64,000 bases of DNA from NCBI GenBank assembly GCA_914767885.1, contig CAJZBQ010000044.1, positions 620,001 through 684,000 on the forward strand, given 5' to 3'. Positions 1 through 10,461 of this stretch are shown here, in pieces. Under the pieces are notes generated by a model. That model was not told the origin of the DNA. It saw only the letters and a list, made by a program, of their open reading frames with translations, and searched no databases. The stretch comes from Blepharisma stoltei (taxonomy: Eukaryota > Ciliophora > Heterotrichea > Heterotrichida > Blepharismidae). The position numbers were made by a program, and so were the translations under genes. How positions within the stretch are numbered: the stretch's first letter is position 1; each line of letters starts with the position of its first letter.

Positions 1-1
1 G

Positions 2-52
2 GCCCCTAAGAACGAAGAAGCCAAGAAGCCAGAAGACATGGAATTAGATTAA
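2..52 (+). CDS. C-terminal end of a truncated gene
   Basis: Open frame from the window edge to TAA at 50-52, encoding about 16 residues that are charged and Lys/Glu/Pro-rich and end in MELD. The acidic tail ending in a hydrophobic residue plus LD resembles the C-termini of cytosolic Hsp70/Hsp110 chaperones, but this is too short for a family assignment. It converges with the minus-strand gene that ends at 114. Confidence 0.4.
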   Translation, partial: APKNEEAKKPEDMELD

Positions 53-113
53 ATATAGTAATATCTTCTTCATAGTTACATGAAGCACATTTTAAATAGC
101 ATTACTTGCTTCT

Positions 114-2709
114 TTATGACGAAAACATTTTCTTCTTCACGGCCACAGGCTGCTTCAAACTTGGCTTTGGCAGCTTGGAAGTGCTCGATACTTCTGGCCT
201 TGCTATTTTTCCTAAGCTTGGCCTGCTTTTAAGAGTCCCGCTTTTGCTTTGCTGCATATCAGCCCTTGCTTTTGCAGCCAGCTCGTCAACCATTCTTTTT
301 TTCTTTTCATCTTGTTCTCTTGACTCTTGTCCTCCTTGCTCTTCCTCAAACTTTAATTTCTTCTGCTCATTTTTCTGGGCCTCTTCGCTTTGCAGCTTAT
401 TGTTGTATTCGTCACTTTTTAAAATATTTCTTGAAGCTTGGGCGGACTCTCTGACTGTTTGCATGGGATCTTCGACGAGATTTGCTAATACGTTGTTAAG
501 CTGAGTGATTCATTGGTTTTGAAGAGATTCACGTATTTGTGGGACCATTGTGGCGAATTTAATGCGGACTGAGCTGACGTTATCGCTGCCAAGACGGATA
601 GTATCTTCGGCGAAAACTAAAGAAAAAAACTGCTTTGATTGGAGAGGTAAAATATAATCAATGAAATACAAAAATATAAGCCTATTATTGCAGCAGTTTG
701 ACCTGGCAAACTTGTCTTTTAGGATGTTACAAATATCCAGCTTTCTGGTCATGTAGTAGTTATGATACAAAATGCTTGCTAGTAGCTCAGCAGAAGAAAT
801 TTTCAATGGCCAAGTGCCTGATTGCATTTTGTAAATTAAAAGAGGAATAAATATGTCAACGACGTCTTTCATTGGAAACTGTCTAAAAGTCTCTTTAATT
901 TGTGATAAATAAGTTAGCTGAGTTCTCCAATTTGCAGAGTTTACGACTGCAGCAAATTTAGTTAATAGCTCTGAGGGCTGAAAATAGCATTGCCAATGGT
1001 GCATGCTTTTAAGCATAGAAAGCTGGGTTTGCGGATTTTCATATAACTGAGTAGCCGCTTTTCTTAAAATTTTACAGCTTGGGTCTTGTCTGACGATTTC
1101 ATGCAGCCCAGCTGCAATAAGAACTCTGACTTCAGCTTCTTCGTCACTTGCCAGCTTGGTAACAATTGCTTTAAGATTTTTGCAAGTACCTAACGCTCAA
1201 AAAACTGCAGGAATGTTAAAAGCTAGGTTCTTCCTTACTGTTATATCTGAGTTTGCTAGCCTTGCAATAGTTTCTGTGCAGGAAGTTCTGTCTTCTTTGG
1301 TTAGTATAGATTTTATTGAAAGAAAAAGCTGACCGATATATTGAGATAGCTTAACTTGAATGCTAATGGGAATTTCTACAAAAAGCTCATTCTTTATAAT
1401 AGGCATTGCCTGGACTTCTAAAAAACCATATGATAGATAAGGCAGCAACTGTATAAAGAGCCCAACTGCTTCAGCCTTCACATCAATCATAGCATCATGA
1501 ACAAGCTTGACAGCTTCGAAAAAAATGAGTTCTTCAATTACAGAAGTTCCTACAACTTTTGCAATTGACTGCCAAGACCTACACATTTCTTGTCTTACAT
1601 CACCATTGGTGTCTTGCGACAATGCTTTTGCCCTCTGCAAAATTTGTCCTTTGAATTCTTTTCCCAGAACTTCTGCTAACCCCTTAGCCAAAAAAATTGT
1701 TTTACCTACTTAGAGTAGGTTGATTTATTTTTTAATATTTATTATATGCTTTACAGACATTTTAAATATCCAAACTTAAAAGTTAAATTGTAAATTAATT
1801 ATATAATTTATGTTTTAAGACTCAAGCTTTCAAATTTTTATTGAATCAGCTTTAAAAAATACAACTCACTCATGGAGGAACTAATTTCTAAAAAAAGATA
1901 ATTTTCCTATATTTTACTTTAAGTGGGAGTAGGCTGTTTAATAATTGGCAGGAAACTTGGCGTGAAATAGGTTTTTGAGTATAATCTGATAGCAGAATAA
2001 TCATTGGTATAGCTTTAGATTTTATTAAATCTACTGATATCTGCGATATTAGTGAATTAAATACAGGCATCCACACTTCTAAAACTGTTCTTGAATAAAA
2101 ACTTAGAAAAGTCAAGGTAAGTTCCAATGTGTCTTGGAAAAAGGACTTTGGAATATATCGCTTTTTTACAGCCGATAAAAATCCGATACCTGATGCGATC
2201 TGCATTTGCTCATCCCAGCTCATTATGTGAGACTACATAAAAATTACAAATATTCTGCTTGCTCCCTTCACTGTGAGAGCCATAATTTTTGATTTTTTTT
2301 TATATTTTTATCGTTCAAAAAACTCGAGAATATTTAATAGCAAAAATTTAGCTTATAAAATTTATGTTCAAATCAAGCCATCTAAAATCTAATAAAATAA
2401 GTCGATGATTTCATTAAAATAATTGTCAGAATATTTTATTTAAATAAAAGTTTTGCTCGCTGACATAGGAGTTAGAATTCTTGATCCACCTTCTTTTATG
2501 ACAATATCAAGACTATTTAATGCTCAGATTTTTTGAGGTGGAAGCCCTGACTCGAGTAATTGGACCCCTTTGTCAGCTTCTGAAAGTCCTTCTTGTGTTG
2601 ACCATTGGGCAAGCTCTGCTTCTGTCTAAATATGAATTACTTTTAAGATCCCAGAGCTGCATTCAGCTTCAGGAACTGACTCGTTCATCCAGTCTAGTGA
2701 AAGATCCAT
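114..2709 (-). CDS. PPP4R4: HEAT-repeat PP4 regulatory subunit 4-like protein
   Basis: Reading TGA as Trp (TGA at 1197 and 510 in gene sense), two 15-nt introns (2626-2640 and 2233-2247) and two TA-bounded IESs (2285-2446 and 1708-1915) give an uninterrupted 731-residue protein. Start ATG 2707-2709, stop TAA 114-116. It aligns end to end from memory with human PPP4R4: the N-terminal block around KGVQLLESGLPPQ, the HEAT repeats around VRQEMCRSWQSIAK, and a C-terminal Lys/Glu coiled coil (KKRMVDE) followed by a basic tail. The family is a scaffold/regulator of protein phosphatase 4. The PP4 catalytic gene lies about 2 kb upstream on the same strand. The conserved blocks on both sides of each insert support the exon joins. 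Confidence 0.85.
1708..1915 (-). mobile_element. TA-bounded IES in PPP4R4-like gene (208 bp)
   Basis: Stops in all useful frames separate the HEAT blocks around LLNSLLPLK and LAKGLAEVLGKEF. Joining the TA at 1707-1708 to the TA at 1915-1916 restores the frame. The downstream end carries the palindrome ACCTACT-TAG-AGTAGGT. Unique AT-rich sequence, no MITE ends. Confidence 0.7.
2285..2446 (-). mobile_element. TA-bounded IES in PPP4R4-like gene (162 bp)
   Basis: Joining the TA at 2445-2446 to the TA at 2283-2284 fuses the exons ending MSASKTF and starting MALTVKGAS in frame. The joined segment matches the PPP4R4 family across the junction. AT-rich, no coding content. Confidence 0.7.
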
Positions 2710-2852
2710 TCCCTAAAAATTAAAATGCATCTTTTACTAACTCAAACTCCAATTAATGAATAATAGTCTGTTTCAATTTTTTTCAAAAAAATTACATTAA
2801 ATTTCGTAGAAAATTTATTGATTAAAACGCTAGCTTTGTTTAAACTTATGCA

Positions 2853-3265
2853 TTACATTATTATCTATATCGTTTAACGTCCACTACGGGGTAGCCGTTA
2901 ATCCAGGGCTGCCACAATATTTATCCACGTGTCGGGCCCATGGACCTCTGGACTGATCCACTTTGTTTCACCAGGGCACGGGTAAATACGATGTTCCGGC
3001 TTCTACGGGCTGCGTTCGCCTTGCGCTCCTTGACTCAGCTCCTGCGCATGTTCCGCCTAAGGTCACCTTCCTCGGGTGTGCTGAGAGGTAAAAACTTCGA
3101 GCCTCTTGATGCACTTGGAGCAGTGCCTAGGCTTATCTGCCAGAGTTAAACTGCTATGGCTGTACTGAAGTTCTCAGAAGAAAACCTAATCCCATAAATA
3201 AAATTGCTTGAGGGAGAGAAAATTAGCGGAGCTAATTTTTCTCGAACCGAATGCCATTTTATTTA
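2853..3265 (+). mobile_element. Retroposon family A, copy 1 (SINE-like, 413 bp)
   Basis: A GC-richer block in AT-rich DNA, flanked by a perfect 16-bp direct repeat (2837-2852 and 3266-3281). It shares with the copy at 49431-49854 a 5' end of TTAC plus A/T-rich sequence, an internal GACTCAGCTCCTGCGC block, and a 3' end with nested stems: an outer ATAAATAAAAT/ATTTTATTTAT and an inner GAGAGAAA hairpin with GCTAA arms. It encodes no protein. A long variable TSD is the hallmark of target-primed retrotransposition. Here the insertion is intergenic. Confidence 0.8.
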
Positions 3266-3281
3266 TGTTTAAACTTATGCA

Positions 3282-3745
3282 CTCCTCTTTGAAATAGAAT
3301 AGGTAAATTTTGATTATTGGGACCTTAAATTGGACATAAATTATTATTATTTTTCTCTTTAAAATTTTATACAATTTAAAGATAAATTTCTTTACCCAAA
3401 AAACGGAATTTAAAGGGGGAGGAGAAGTAAAGAATTTTTGAAATAGGAACTCAGTGGTTTTATATAAAGAATTTAAGGAAGAAACTAGAGGGAAATGATA
3501 TTTTATGAAATTTAGATTAAAGAATATGAAAATTGATATTTTGATGTTTATAAAGAAACTTAAAGTCAAGCTAATAAAGCCATTGATAATACACATATAT
3601 TTGAGTAAAAATTCAAAATGGAAGTAAAAGCCAGCATTATAAGCAAACTGAGGAGAGTCAAGATGCTTTATTTAATATATCGTGCTGTTTAAATAATTAA
3701 TTATCCAAATAATTTGATAAAATAAAATTATTTCTATTCTAATTT
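3282..3745. other. Intergenic, with possible decayed MITE
   Basis: No supported gene. At about 3283-3426 the sequence starts CTCCTCTTTG and ends TTTAAAGGGGGAGGAG, which resembles the ends of the CTCC/TTTAAATTGG MITE subfamily, but the flanking duplication is not clear. The minus-strand open frame at 3186-3596 is low-complexity Phe/Ile-rich AT sequence and overlaps the retroposon end, so it is not called. Confidence 0.35.
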
Positions 3746-3748
3746 ATT

Positions 3749-4171
3749 TTAGATATCCTCAATATTCGCTCTTTGTTGATTCGGAAGCTGGCTATCAGTT
3801 TGGCGATCTGGATTACTTTCTTCTAATTCAGTGAAATTATTTTTAAGAAATTCAAGTGGTATCGGTTCTGAGCAGATATAGCAATGAACCGATTCTAATT
3901 CAGATATGCTTTTTCCAAACGATTCAAGATAAAATTTTAGGCATTTTGAGCACAGCTCATGGCCGCAAGGGATATTGATGTCAGCTTCTTTTTTGCACAT
4001 ATGGCACTTTCCATTATTCATGACTCTATCTCCAATATAATCGAAAGCTCTGGCTGTGTTGTTAAACCCAGTTCTAGCAGCATCAGAGATAGAATCTGCA
4101 CTTCTCCTTGCAAAATTATTGATTGATCTTATAGACCTGTTCCACCAGCTGGTTTTTTCTTCTTCTGCCAT
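3749..4171 (-). CDS. Small RING-like zinc-binding protein (140 aa)
   Basis: Uninterrupted ORF from ATG 4169-4171. After a basic/polar N-terminal third (WWNRSIRSINNFARR) there is a cysteine cluster at about residues 56-101: C-x2-C ... PCGHELCSKC ... C-x2-C. That is the layout of a C3HC4-type RING finger. No signal peptide or membrane segment. The family suggests ubiquitin-ligase or scaffold activity; target unknown. It lies 22 bp from the dynactin p24-like gene on the same strand. Confidence 0.75.
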   Translation of the reverse strand: MAEEEKTSWWNRSIRSINNFARRSADSISDAARTGFNNTARAFDYIGDRVMNNGKCHMCKKEADINIPCGHELCSKCLKFYLESFGKSISELESVHCYICSEPIPLEFLKNNFTELEESNPDRQTDSQLPNQQRANIEDI

Positions 4172-4193
4172 GATTTCTATATTTATAAATCTA

Positions 4194-4736
4194 TTAAATG
4201 TCTTTTTTCTTACTTAATTTATTTAACCTATTTTCCCACTCAATTAGTTGCTGATTAACGCCATTGATGACTTGGTCATATTCTTCAAGAAAATATATCA
4301 ACTGCTTTTCCTTATGGCCAAAGAGAAGGGTGAGCTCGCATTCTTTTTTTTCTAATGCGATCAGAATTTTTCTTTTTTCTGGGAGATTATGCAGAGGATC
4401 AAAGTCGAGGTATCTTTTTAGTGCTTCAATTTTTTCCATTTGCCTCGCCAACTCCCTTATCTCATTTTCGTATTTCAAAACAAATTCAGATCTCACAAAC
4501 GCATTAACAAGGAGCCCTTTAACGTCTGATGCATCAAGCAGAGGGGTGAGATTTTGGACTTTTTGGACAAGGCTGGAGTCTATTCCACCGATTAATAAAT
4601 TGTCGAATTCTCTTTGAAGTTTGAGGTAGGTAGAAGATACACTTTCATGCTGAGAAAGAAGACTTTTATAGTTTCCCAAGTGGTCAGATAGTGATTTGGC
4701 TCGAATTTCCAAACTCTCAATAAGGTTAGATTCCAT
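4194..4736 (-). CDS. DCTN3: Dynactin subunit 3 (p24)-like coiled-coil protein
   Basis: A 180-residue, mostly helical protein without TM segments. The middle and C-terminal halves follow dynactin p24: an LTPLLDASDV-like block, a helix with the pattern EIRELARQMEKIEALKR, then a C-terminal helix NQQLIEWENRLNKL that corresponds to KQFVQWDELLCQLE in human DCTN3. Length is close to human (186). Dynactin p24 sits in the shoulder of the dynein activator dynactin. Recognised from pattern memory only; divergence is high. Confidence 0.65.
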   Translation of the reverse strand: MESNLIESLEIRAKSLSDHLGNYKSLLSQHESVSSTYLKLQREFDNLLIGGIDSSLVQKVQNLTPLLDASDVKGLLVNAFVRSEFVLKYENEIRELARQMEKIEALKRYLDFDPLHNLPEKRKILIALEKKECELTLLFGHKEKQLIYFLEEYDQVINGVNQQLIEWENRLNKLSKKKDI

Positions 4737-4852
4737 GGGCTTATATAAATATAATAAAAATTAACTATGCATTCAATAAAATTTAATAAGTTATCCACTA
4801 TATATATAAAACTTTTACCTACTAATTGTATCTTATTTATTTCATTGAAAAA

Positions 4853-6251
4853 CTATAGGAAATATTCAGGTGCTGGCTTTCTTGCTGGTACTTGTCTTTC
4901 GTCTTCAGGTGCTGCTTCAAAAGTTATGAAATTTTGGTTAAGATCTGAGTCAAGCTGCATAATGGCTGCTATATTCCCACATCGATAGCAATAATTAGGA
5001 GCTGACCACACAGTTATAAGTTTATTTTCAAACATGCATTTATAGCCTTCCATAACTAGCTGGTGAGCTCTTGCTATCATTTTTATATTGTTAAGTTTGC
5101 AAAACTCTCTGACTATGTTACCTCCAAAAACATAGCCCGCCCCTCTCGGTGACAATTCCCATCCATTAATTTCTTCAGGATCAGACCATAACAAATCGCA
5201 CATTGCTCCATCATGAGGAACTTCTTGTTTTCTATCAATTGCTCTTATCTCATCCAAAGAGCTTACAGAAGGTGACAAACCGCCATGAACACAGAAAACC
5301 TTCCCATCTATAAGTGCTCCTAAAGGTAGATAATCGAAAATTTCTGTACAATAACGCCAAACATTAGCACTTCCATACTTTCTGATGCATTCATCATAAA
5401 ATCCATAAACCTGACTCCCCTCCCTTTAAATTGGAGCGAAGTTATTTTTTTTTGAAAAACAAATTAATAAGAAATTTTCTTATATAATTTTTTTTTAATA
5501 TTTCTATGAAAAATTTATTTATATAATCAAACATTTCGTTTTTGTTTAAATCAATTTTACTTATAACCCCCCTAAATATATCCAGAATATTTAAAATTTT
5601 GATTTAAGGAAATTAAATTGGGTATAAATCAGGATGAGCTAAAGCCTGTCTTAGGCTATATTGAAGCTTTTTAAGAGAGATTATTATTTTTATCTATAAT
5701 AGAATTTAGCTCCTTTTTAAAGATGCTTGATTACCTAAAATTGGAAATTTTACGAACATTTTTGCTCCAGTTTAAATTGGGGAGTGAGTAATCTGTCGCG
5801 ACTCATGATTTCCTCTGATTAGCATCATCCTATCAGGATATTTCACCTTAAAGGCTAACAAAAGTAGCCAAGTTTCGACACTGAAATATCCACGATCCAC
5901 AAAATCCCCTAAAAATATATATAATTAATTAAGAGATTTAAAAATTTATGCGATTGAGCATTATCTTTATTCGTTACAAAAAATAGAGTAATAGTTGACC
6001 ATAGAGAATTTTATTCTTTCTAATTCAATATAATTTGTTTCTGGAGGTTCTCCTCCAACTTTAAATAATTTCATGAGATCATAAAATTGTCCATGAATAT
6101 CTCCACAGATCGTTATGGGAGAGTTTACTTTATGAACATTGCTTTCTTCGATGAGTAAATCTCTTGCTTTTGCGCATAGATCTTTAACTTCAGCTTCTTT
6201 GATGTATTCACATTGTTTGAGAAGTTCAATTTGACTGTCTAAGTCTGACAT
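4853..6251 (-). CDS. PPP4C: Protein phosphatase 4 catalytic subunit
   Basis: Start ATG 6249-6251, stop 4853. Removing a 111-bp TA-bounded IES (about 5920-6030) and the MITE at 5415-5784 gives a 304-residue PPP-family phosphatase. Visible motifs in order: GDIHGQF (metal binding), GDFVDRG, RGNHESR, HGGLSPS, and the C-terminal EYFL tail used for leucine carboxymethylation in PP2A/PP4/PP6. The N-terminus ([13 protein letters not shown]) and the EESNV and KQEVPHDG blocks favour PP4 over PP2A and PP6. The MITE interrupts the gene immediately after [10 protein letters not shown], a core catalytic region, so the germline copy cannot encode the enzyme without excision. Confidence 0.92.
5415..5784. mobile_element. 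CTCC MITE (TTTAAATTGG subfamily) in PPP4C (370 bp)
   Basis: Ends are inverted: CTCCCCTCCCTTTAAATTGGAGC on one side and GCTCCAGTTTAAATTGGGGAG on the other. Both flanks carry TGA (TCA in gene sense), giving a CTCAG empty site. Removing the element and one TNA restores RQITQVYGF, identical to the family sequence. There is no TA at the boundary. Confidence 0.85.
5920..6030 (-). mobile_element. Short TA-bounded IES in PPP4C (111 bp)
   Basis: Exon 1 ends at ETNY and exon 2 begins with FLGDFVDRG. The intervening AT-rich DNA has stop codons and no 15-nt intron. Both edges are TATA-rich, so the exact TA pair is ambiguous by 2 bp; the pair given restores ETNYIFLGDF. Confidence 0.65.
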
Positions 6252-6337
6252 TAATTAAATAAGCCAATATTAAGAATCGAGGTATTTAATTAGATACTAG
6301 AAAGCTATTTAGAGGAAGTATTATATGATATTATCTA

Positions 6338-6491
6338 TTGGCATTTTTTTAGAATAGGTTCAGCACGTCGGGAAAATTTCCCATGTGTGAAGCCAAATCT
6401 CACATGTGGAAACAGTCAATTGTATTTGGGATTTGGGCTTGACATGTGGAAAATGTCCCGATGTGTCGAACCCATCCCAAAATTATGCCAA
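6338..6491. mobile_element. Palindromic MITE, TTGGCAT family, copy 1
   Basis: Almost the whole element is an imperfect inverted repeat with arms of about 63 bp, starting TTGGCAT and ending ATGCCAA, with CCCATGTGTGAAGCC and its near complement inside. A related element at 27723-27892 has the same end pattern and the same AAATTTCC-CATATGTG core. The left flank ends TA; the right flank has TA two bases out. Non-coding. Confidence 0.75.
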
Positions 6492-6642
6492 GGTATAATA
6501 GAGTTATTAGAAAAATTCTGAGAAAGTGAAAAATTTTTATTTTTAGAAATGCAGTTCTAAATATAAGTCTAATTAGCTAAAAATTCACTAATTTATATAT
6601 CTATATAAGTGAGAAACTTTTATATCCTTTAAATTAACCTTA

Positions 6643-7028
6643 CTCCCCCCCCCCCCCTCCGTGAGCGAAACAAAACCATTAGAAAAATCGCCATTTTTTG
6701 ACCAAAAACCCACCCTCCGTGAGTGAACAAAAATTTTTTTAATAGAAAAAATTTTAATGGAAAAAAATTTTGATATATAAGTGATAATTAGTATAATGAA
6801 ATCTAGAGCTAATTCTGTTTAATTTTAAACAAATTGCGTTTTAAAACATAAATTTTGCAAATTAAATTAATATTTGCTTCCCAATTTTTGCAAATTAGGA
6901 TTTTTTTAAATTTCGAAAAAAATATTTTTTATAAAATTTATATATAAATTTTTTTTAAAAAAAAAAATTAACCCCCCTCCGTGAGCGAACAAAATTTTTT
7001 TGTTCGCTCACGGAGGGGGGGGGGGGAG
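6643..7028 (+). mobile_element. CTCC MITE, young copy 1 (386 bp)
   Basis: Ends CTCCCC...GGGGAG with TTA duplicated on both sides. Inside are four copies of a CCTCCGTGAGCGAAC-like unit: two direct copies near the left end and a tight hairpin of two opposed copies at the right end. The sequence is nearly identical to the copies at 10542 and 45158, implying recent spread. No ORF. In Blepharisma the most abundant germline repeat is reported as a pogo-derived MITE; I believe this is that repeat but cannot confirm it here. Confidence 0.9.
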
Positions 7029-7308
7029 TTAGCATCTTAAAATGACATATAGTTCCTGATCCAGTTAGCATGGCTAACTTGTAAATGCTCAAAGAAAAAC
7101 ATATTAAACTATTGTCTCTGAAAAACACTAATTAAAATATATATCATTTTATTGGAGAGAGTTAAATATTAGGATTTTTTTTTTATAAAGATTAAATTAT
7201 TGAACTTTTAAACTCTAAAACCGCAGTATATATTCCATCTTGACATATTTTATTATAATGAGTCTTCTACTTCGAATAATTATTTTTTTTATTAATACTT
7301 AAGCTGAT

Positions 7309-7648
7309 TAACCCAATGAATTGGATTCCCCATAAACTGCCGTAGCAATATTAAAAATGTCAGTTAGGAATAGGTCCTAGCACCTGCTCAAACAGGATGG
7401 TCTTATAATCCGAGCTTAGTGAGAGAAGTCAAAGCTTCTTGAGAGTCTCGGCTTGAAGAGAAGAAGTCGGTACTGAGGCTGGCACTAACATGAGAAGTCT
7501 GAAAGGGCTTATTAACTTTAACAGTACGACAGTTAGGCCAGCCCACCTACCGTTGTTCAGAGCTGTTAATGTAGCTGGGCCTCGAGTAAACAAAGACTTA
7601 AGGCACAAGTGCGCCAGAGTAATTAAATAAACTTAAACTTAAACATAA
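7309..7648 (+). mobile_element. Retroposon-like element with AAACTT-type tail
   Basis: A GC-richer 340-bp unit flanked by ACTTAAGC-N-GAT at 7297-7308 and 7649-7660. It ends in a short tandem tail of AAACTT-like repeats, as seen in SINEs with microsatellite tails. No coding potential. It has no obvious sequence in common with families A or B. Confidence 0.65.
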
Positions 7649-8066
7649 ACTTAAGCAGATAAAGCCGAACTTCTAATCAGATATACAAGAGAAAAGTTTA
7701 TTAGCCTGAGACAGAAAAATTAACCTATGCATTAAATAGAGCTCAAGTATTTTCAATTTATAAAATTGATAAACAGGTCAGAAAGTCTAATTCAATCCTT
7801 TATAAGCATTTTATAAAGAAGATAAGTTGCATTTTATTATTCACTAGTGTAAGTCATCTAAAAAAAAGCTAAATCAATCAGAACATTTTGGTTTAAAAAA
7901 TTTTAATAAAAATGACAAAATAATTTCCAAAAGGTCATTCGAAACTTGCTTCAACCATTTCTAATTTCAACCATTATTACCTGTATGGTAATAAATTTTG
8001 AATATTTATTCTCTTAAATGTTGTGGTGTTTTTTAGAATAAGCCACATCTGTGAGATAAATTCGTA

Positions 8067-8658
8067 ATGTTAATAAAACAAATAATGAAATCGTGGCTCG
8101 CTATACTTTTATTTGTTGCGACAACTCCGCTCTTTCAAATTGTTGCTTCTCAACAGGTTAATACACAAGGCATCGGGTATCTTGAACAAGAATTATCTCC
8201 AAAGGAGAAGCCAACGGAAATTCCTGATTTTCAAACTGCTGTGCCTCAAGATAAAAAATTGATGGTTCAAAGTCTTTGGACCATTTTTTTACCTATATTT
8301 TTTTTGCCTAAATGTTTTTAGCCATTTTTTTGGCCAATTTTTATAATATAACTTCTATTAAAATTGATTGAAAATCACTTCGAAATAGTCTATATGAAAT
8401 TATTTCCAAAGCAAATGTCCCGAAAAAAGGTTGAAAATAAATAAGAGAAAAAAAAATAGATGTTATGAAATAGTTGTCGCGTGTGAAGACACCGATTCAA
8501 AGTCTTTCTGTGAGTATATACACTTTTCACCTGAAAGTGTGCTGATTGAAGAGTCTTCAAAGGATTGGAAAGTTAAAGAGCTGTTTGTCCATAATATATA
8601 TTCCTTTGTAATTCTGATTGTCATTGCTGTCTTATCTGGATTTTTCTTACTTTTTTAG
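8067..8658 (+). CDS. Secreted or single-pass membrane protein, split by an IES
   Basis: The 5' part begins with a Met and a hydrophobic signal peptide (WLAILLFVATTPLFQIVAS), followed by a Glu/Pro-rich stretch. The 3' part (from about 8459) contains two cysteines and ends in a hydrophobic helix (FVILIVIAVLSGFFLLF) directly before the stop, typical of a type I membrane anchor. Between them the frame closes. Joining TA 8252-8253 to TA 8457-8458 removes 205 bp and gives a continuous 128-residue protein, but other TA pairs are possible. A 12-bp repeat (TTCAAAGTCTTT at 8266 and 8496) also flanks the break but is out of frame. Family not recognised. Confidence 0.5.
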
Positions 8659-8869
8659 TAGTTTGGGAAATTATAATTAAATTTTGATATTTTTTTTTAT
8701 TTTTTAAATAAATCCTTAATTTTCCCCTAATATTACTATTTAATATACCTTATTATAATAAGCAAAAGTATTTCTAATGATTAGTTATTATCCCATTTAT
8801 ATTTTTAATAGATAAACTATGCCAGTAAGAATGCTTATATTTACTTCAATTAGGAGTCTAAAAATATAG

Positions 8870-10278
8870 CAATACATTCAAGAGTTAGGAAATTCTTACA
8901 AGTCATGCAGAGTTGAGCTTGAACCTTCAGCGATAACTTTATCACCTCGAAGAAGATGCATATCTGAAAAAGAAAAGCAAACTTTATTCGAGTTCATGAA
9001 GGAAAATAAAAGTTCCCCAAAGCTGACAAAAGAAAAGACCTGCCAACTTACAATAAGAATTAACTGTGATGCTTCGATTGAACCTCTCACAAACTTCACT
9101 TTGCATTTACCTTCAAATAGTAAAAGAGCCAAAAAGCAGGAGTCTTCAGCTGATCATCTTCTGAAAGACAGTGTAAATAAATATGAAAAACTCCTTCAAA
9201 ATGGACATGGTGCCCGAAACTTTGAGGTCGTTTCAATGCTTGGAAGAGGTGGCTTTGGAAGTGTATATAAAGCCCGCCACCTTCTTGATGAACAATTCTA
9301 TGCAATTAAAGTTATAAAGATCCAAGTTGGAGTAAATCAAAATTTATACGAGCATAAAGCCTTTAGAGAGGTTTTATCAATGATGCAGCTTAATTCAAAG
9401 CATGTGCTAAGGTATATCTAATGAGAATGATAAAGGCTTAATCCTGAAAACCGTTATCTTATTATTATATAATAAATTGACAATCAGTAAAATGTTTTCA
9501 TTCATTCTTATAGGTATATTACAATTGTTGGCTGGAAAGTGAAGGAGAACATAATATAAGATCATATGAGCCAACAATGGAAGATGAAGAAAGTGAATTT
9601 TCAGAATCAAGCAGCTCTTCAAGCTTAGCATCATTATCCGAGCCTTACTTCAACCTAAATTTGAACATTCAAATGGAATACAGCAAAGGATGCACTCTTA
9701 AAAATTGGCTAGAAAGACCAGAAAGAACAATTGAGAGAAAATCAAATTGCCTTATTTTTAGGCAGCTCTTAAAAGGAGTCTTGCATATTCATCAAAACAA
9801 CTTCATTCATAGAGACTTGAAGCCTGCCAATATCTTCATTGATAAAGATTTTTGTGTAAAAATTGGCGATTTCGGCCTTGCTGTCATCAATAATTATTTG
9901 GAAGCTGAACCATTAACTCCTCTTGATACAACCCACTCAACAAATGTAGGAAGTCCACTGTACTTAGCCCCAGAACAAGAGAATGCCTTAAACTATGATG
10001 AAAAAGTCGACGTCTACCCACTTGGCATGATATTGCTTGAACTGTGTGTAAAAATAGAAACAGATCATGAACGATATTTACTATTGAAAAATCTTCGACA
10101 TAAGCATATGCTCCCTGATGAAGTCAAAGAAAAATTCGGAGTTGAGAGTCAAATAATCCTTTGGATGACTTCAAAAAATCCGAATGACCGTCCATCAGTC
10201 AGCGATATCATGAAAAGCGAACTCATGCAAACATGGGAAAGCGAATTTCAGCTTTCACCTCTTAGTCATAATATATAA
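8870..10278 (+). CDS. eIF2-alpha kinase-like (PEK/GCN2 family) protein kinase
   Basis: The kinase domain is complete once the 104-bp IES at 9415-9518 is removed: glycine loop GRGGFGSVYKA, ATP lysine in YAIKVIKI, RYYNCWLE at strand 4/5 (diagnostic of eIF2-alpha kinases), an acidic/serine-rich insert (EDEESEFSESSSSSS) as in that family, catalytic HRDLKPANIF, DFGLA, and the activation loop end VGSPLYLAPEQ. The family phosphorylates eIF2-alpha under stress. The N-terminus is uncertain: the frame is open from about 8870 (QYIQELGNSY) and closed by TAG at 8867-8869. The upstream ATG at 8820 would need a further IES or intron; an ATG at 8996 is the first internal one. Confidence 0.85.
9415..9518 (+). 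mobile_element. Short TA-bounded IES in the kinase (104 bp)
   Basis: It lies between TA 9413-9414 and TA 9517-9518. Without it, the coding sequence reads VLRYYNCWLESEGE, matching the eIF2-alpha kinase motif exactly. Its edges, GGTATAT and AGGTATAT, look alike. Confidence 0.85.
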
Positions 10279-10461
10279 TTAAAACAATAAAATTATTTAA
10301 GCTGAGCCTTTAATTAAAGTTTCTTTTATTTATATCAGGTTTTATCTTCCAAATAAGAATTTAATCAGATTTTAATTTAAATTTGTTCATTTTTCCTTTG
10401 CAATTTCTCGATAAAATTTATCGTAAATAATCATTCATTTATAAGAATTTAGTGGACTCCA

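Noticed and set aside
2940-3149. 69-codon plus-strand ORF
   Set aside because: It lies wholly inside retroposon family A, and its reading is not kept in the second copy.
3186-3596. 136-codon minus-strand ORF
   Set aside because: Phe/Ile/Lys-rich translation of AT-rich DNA across a retroposon end; no coding signal.
6643-7028. CRISPR-like repeats (several CCTCCGTGAGCGAAC units)
   Set aside because: The units are terminal and subterminal repeats of a MITE in mixed orientation, without regular spacers, in a eukaryotic genome.
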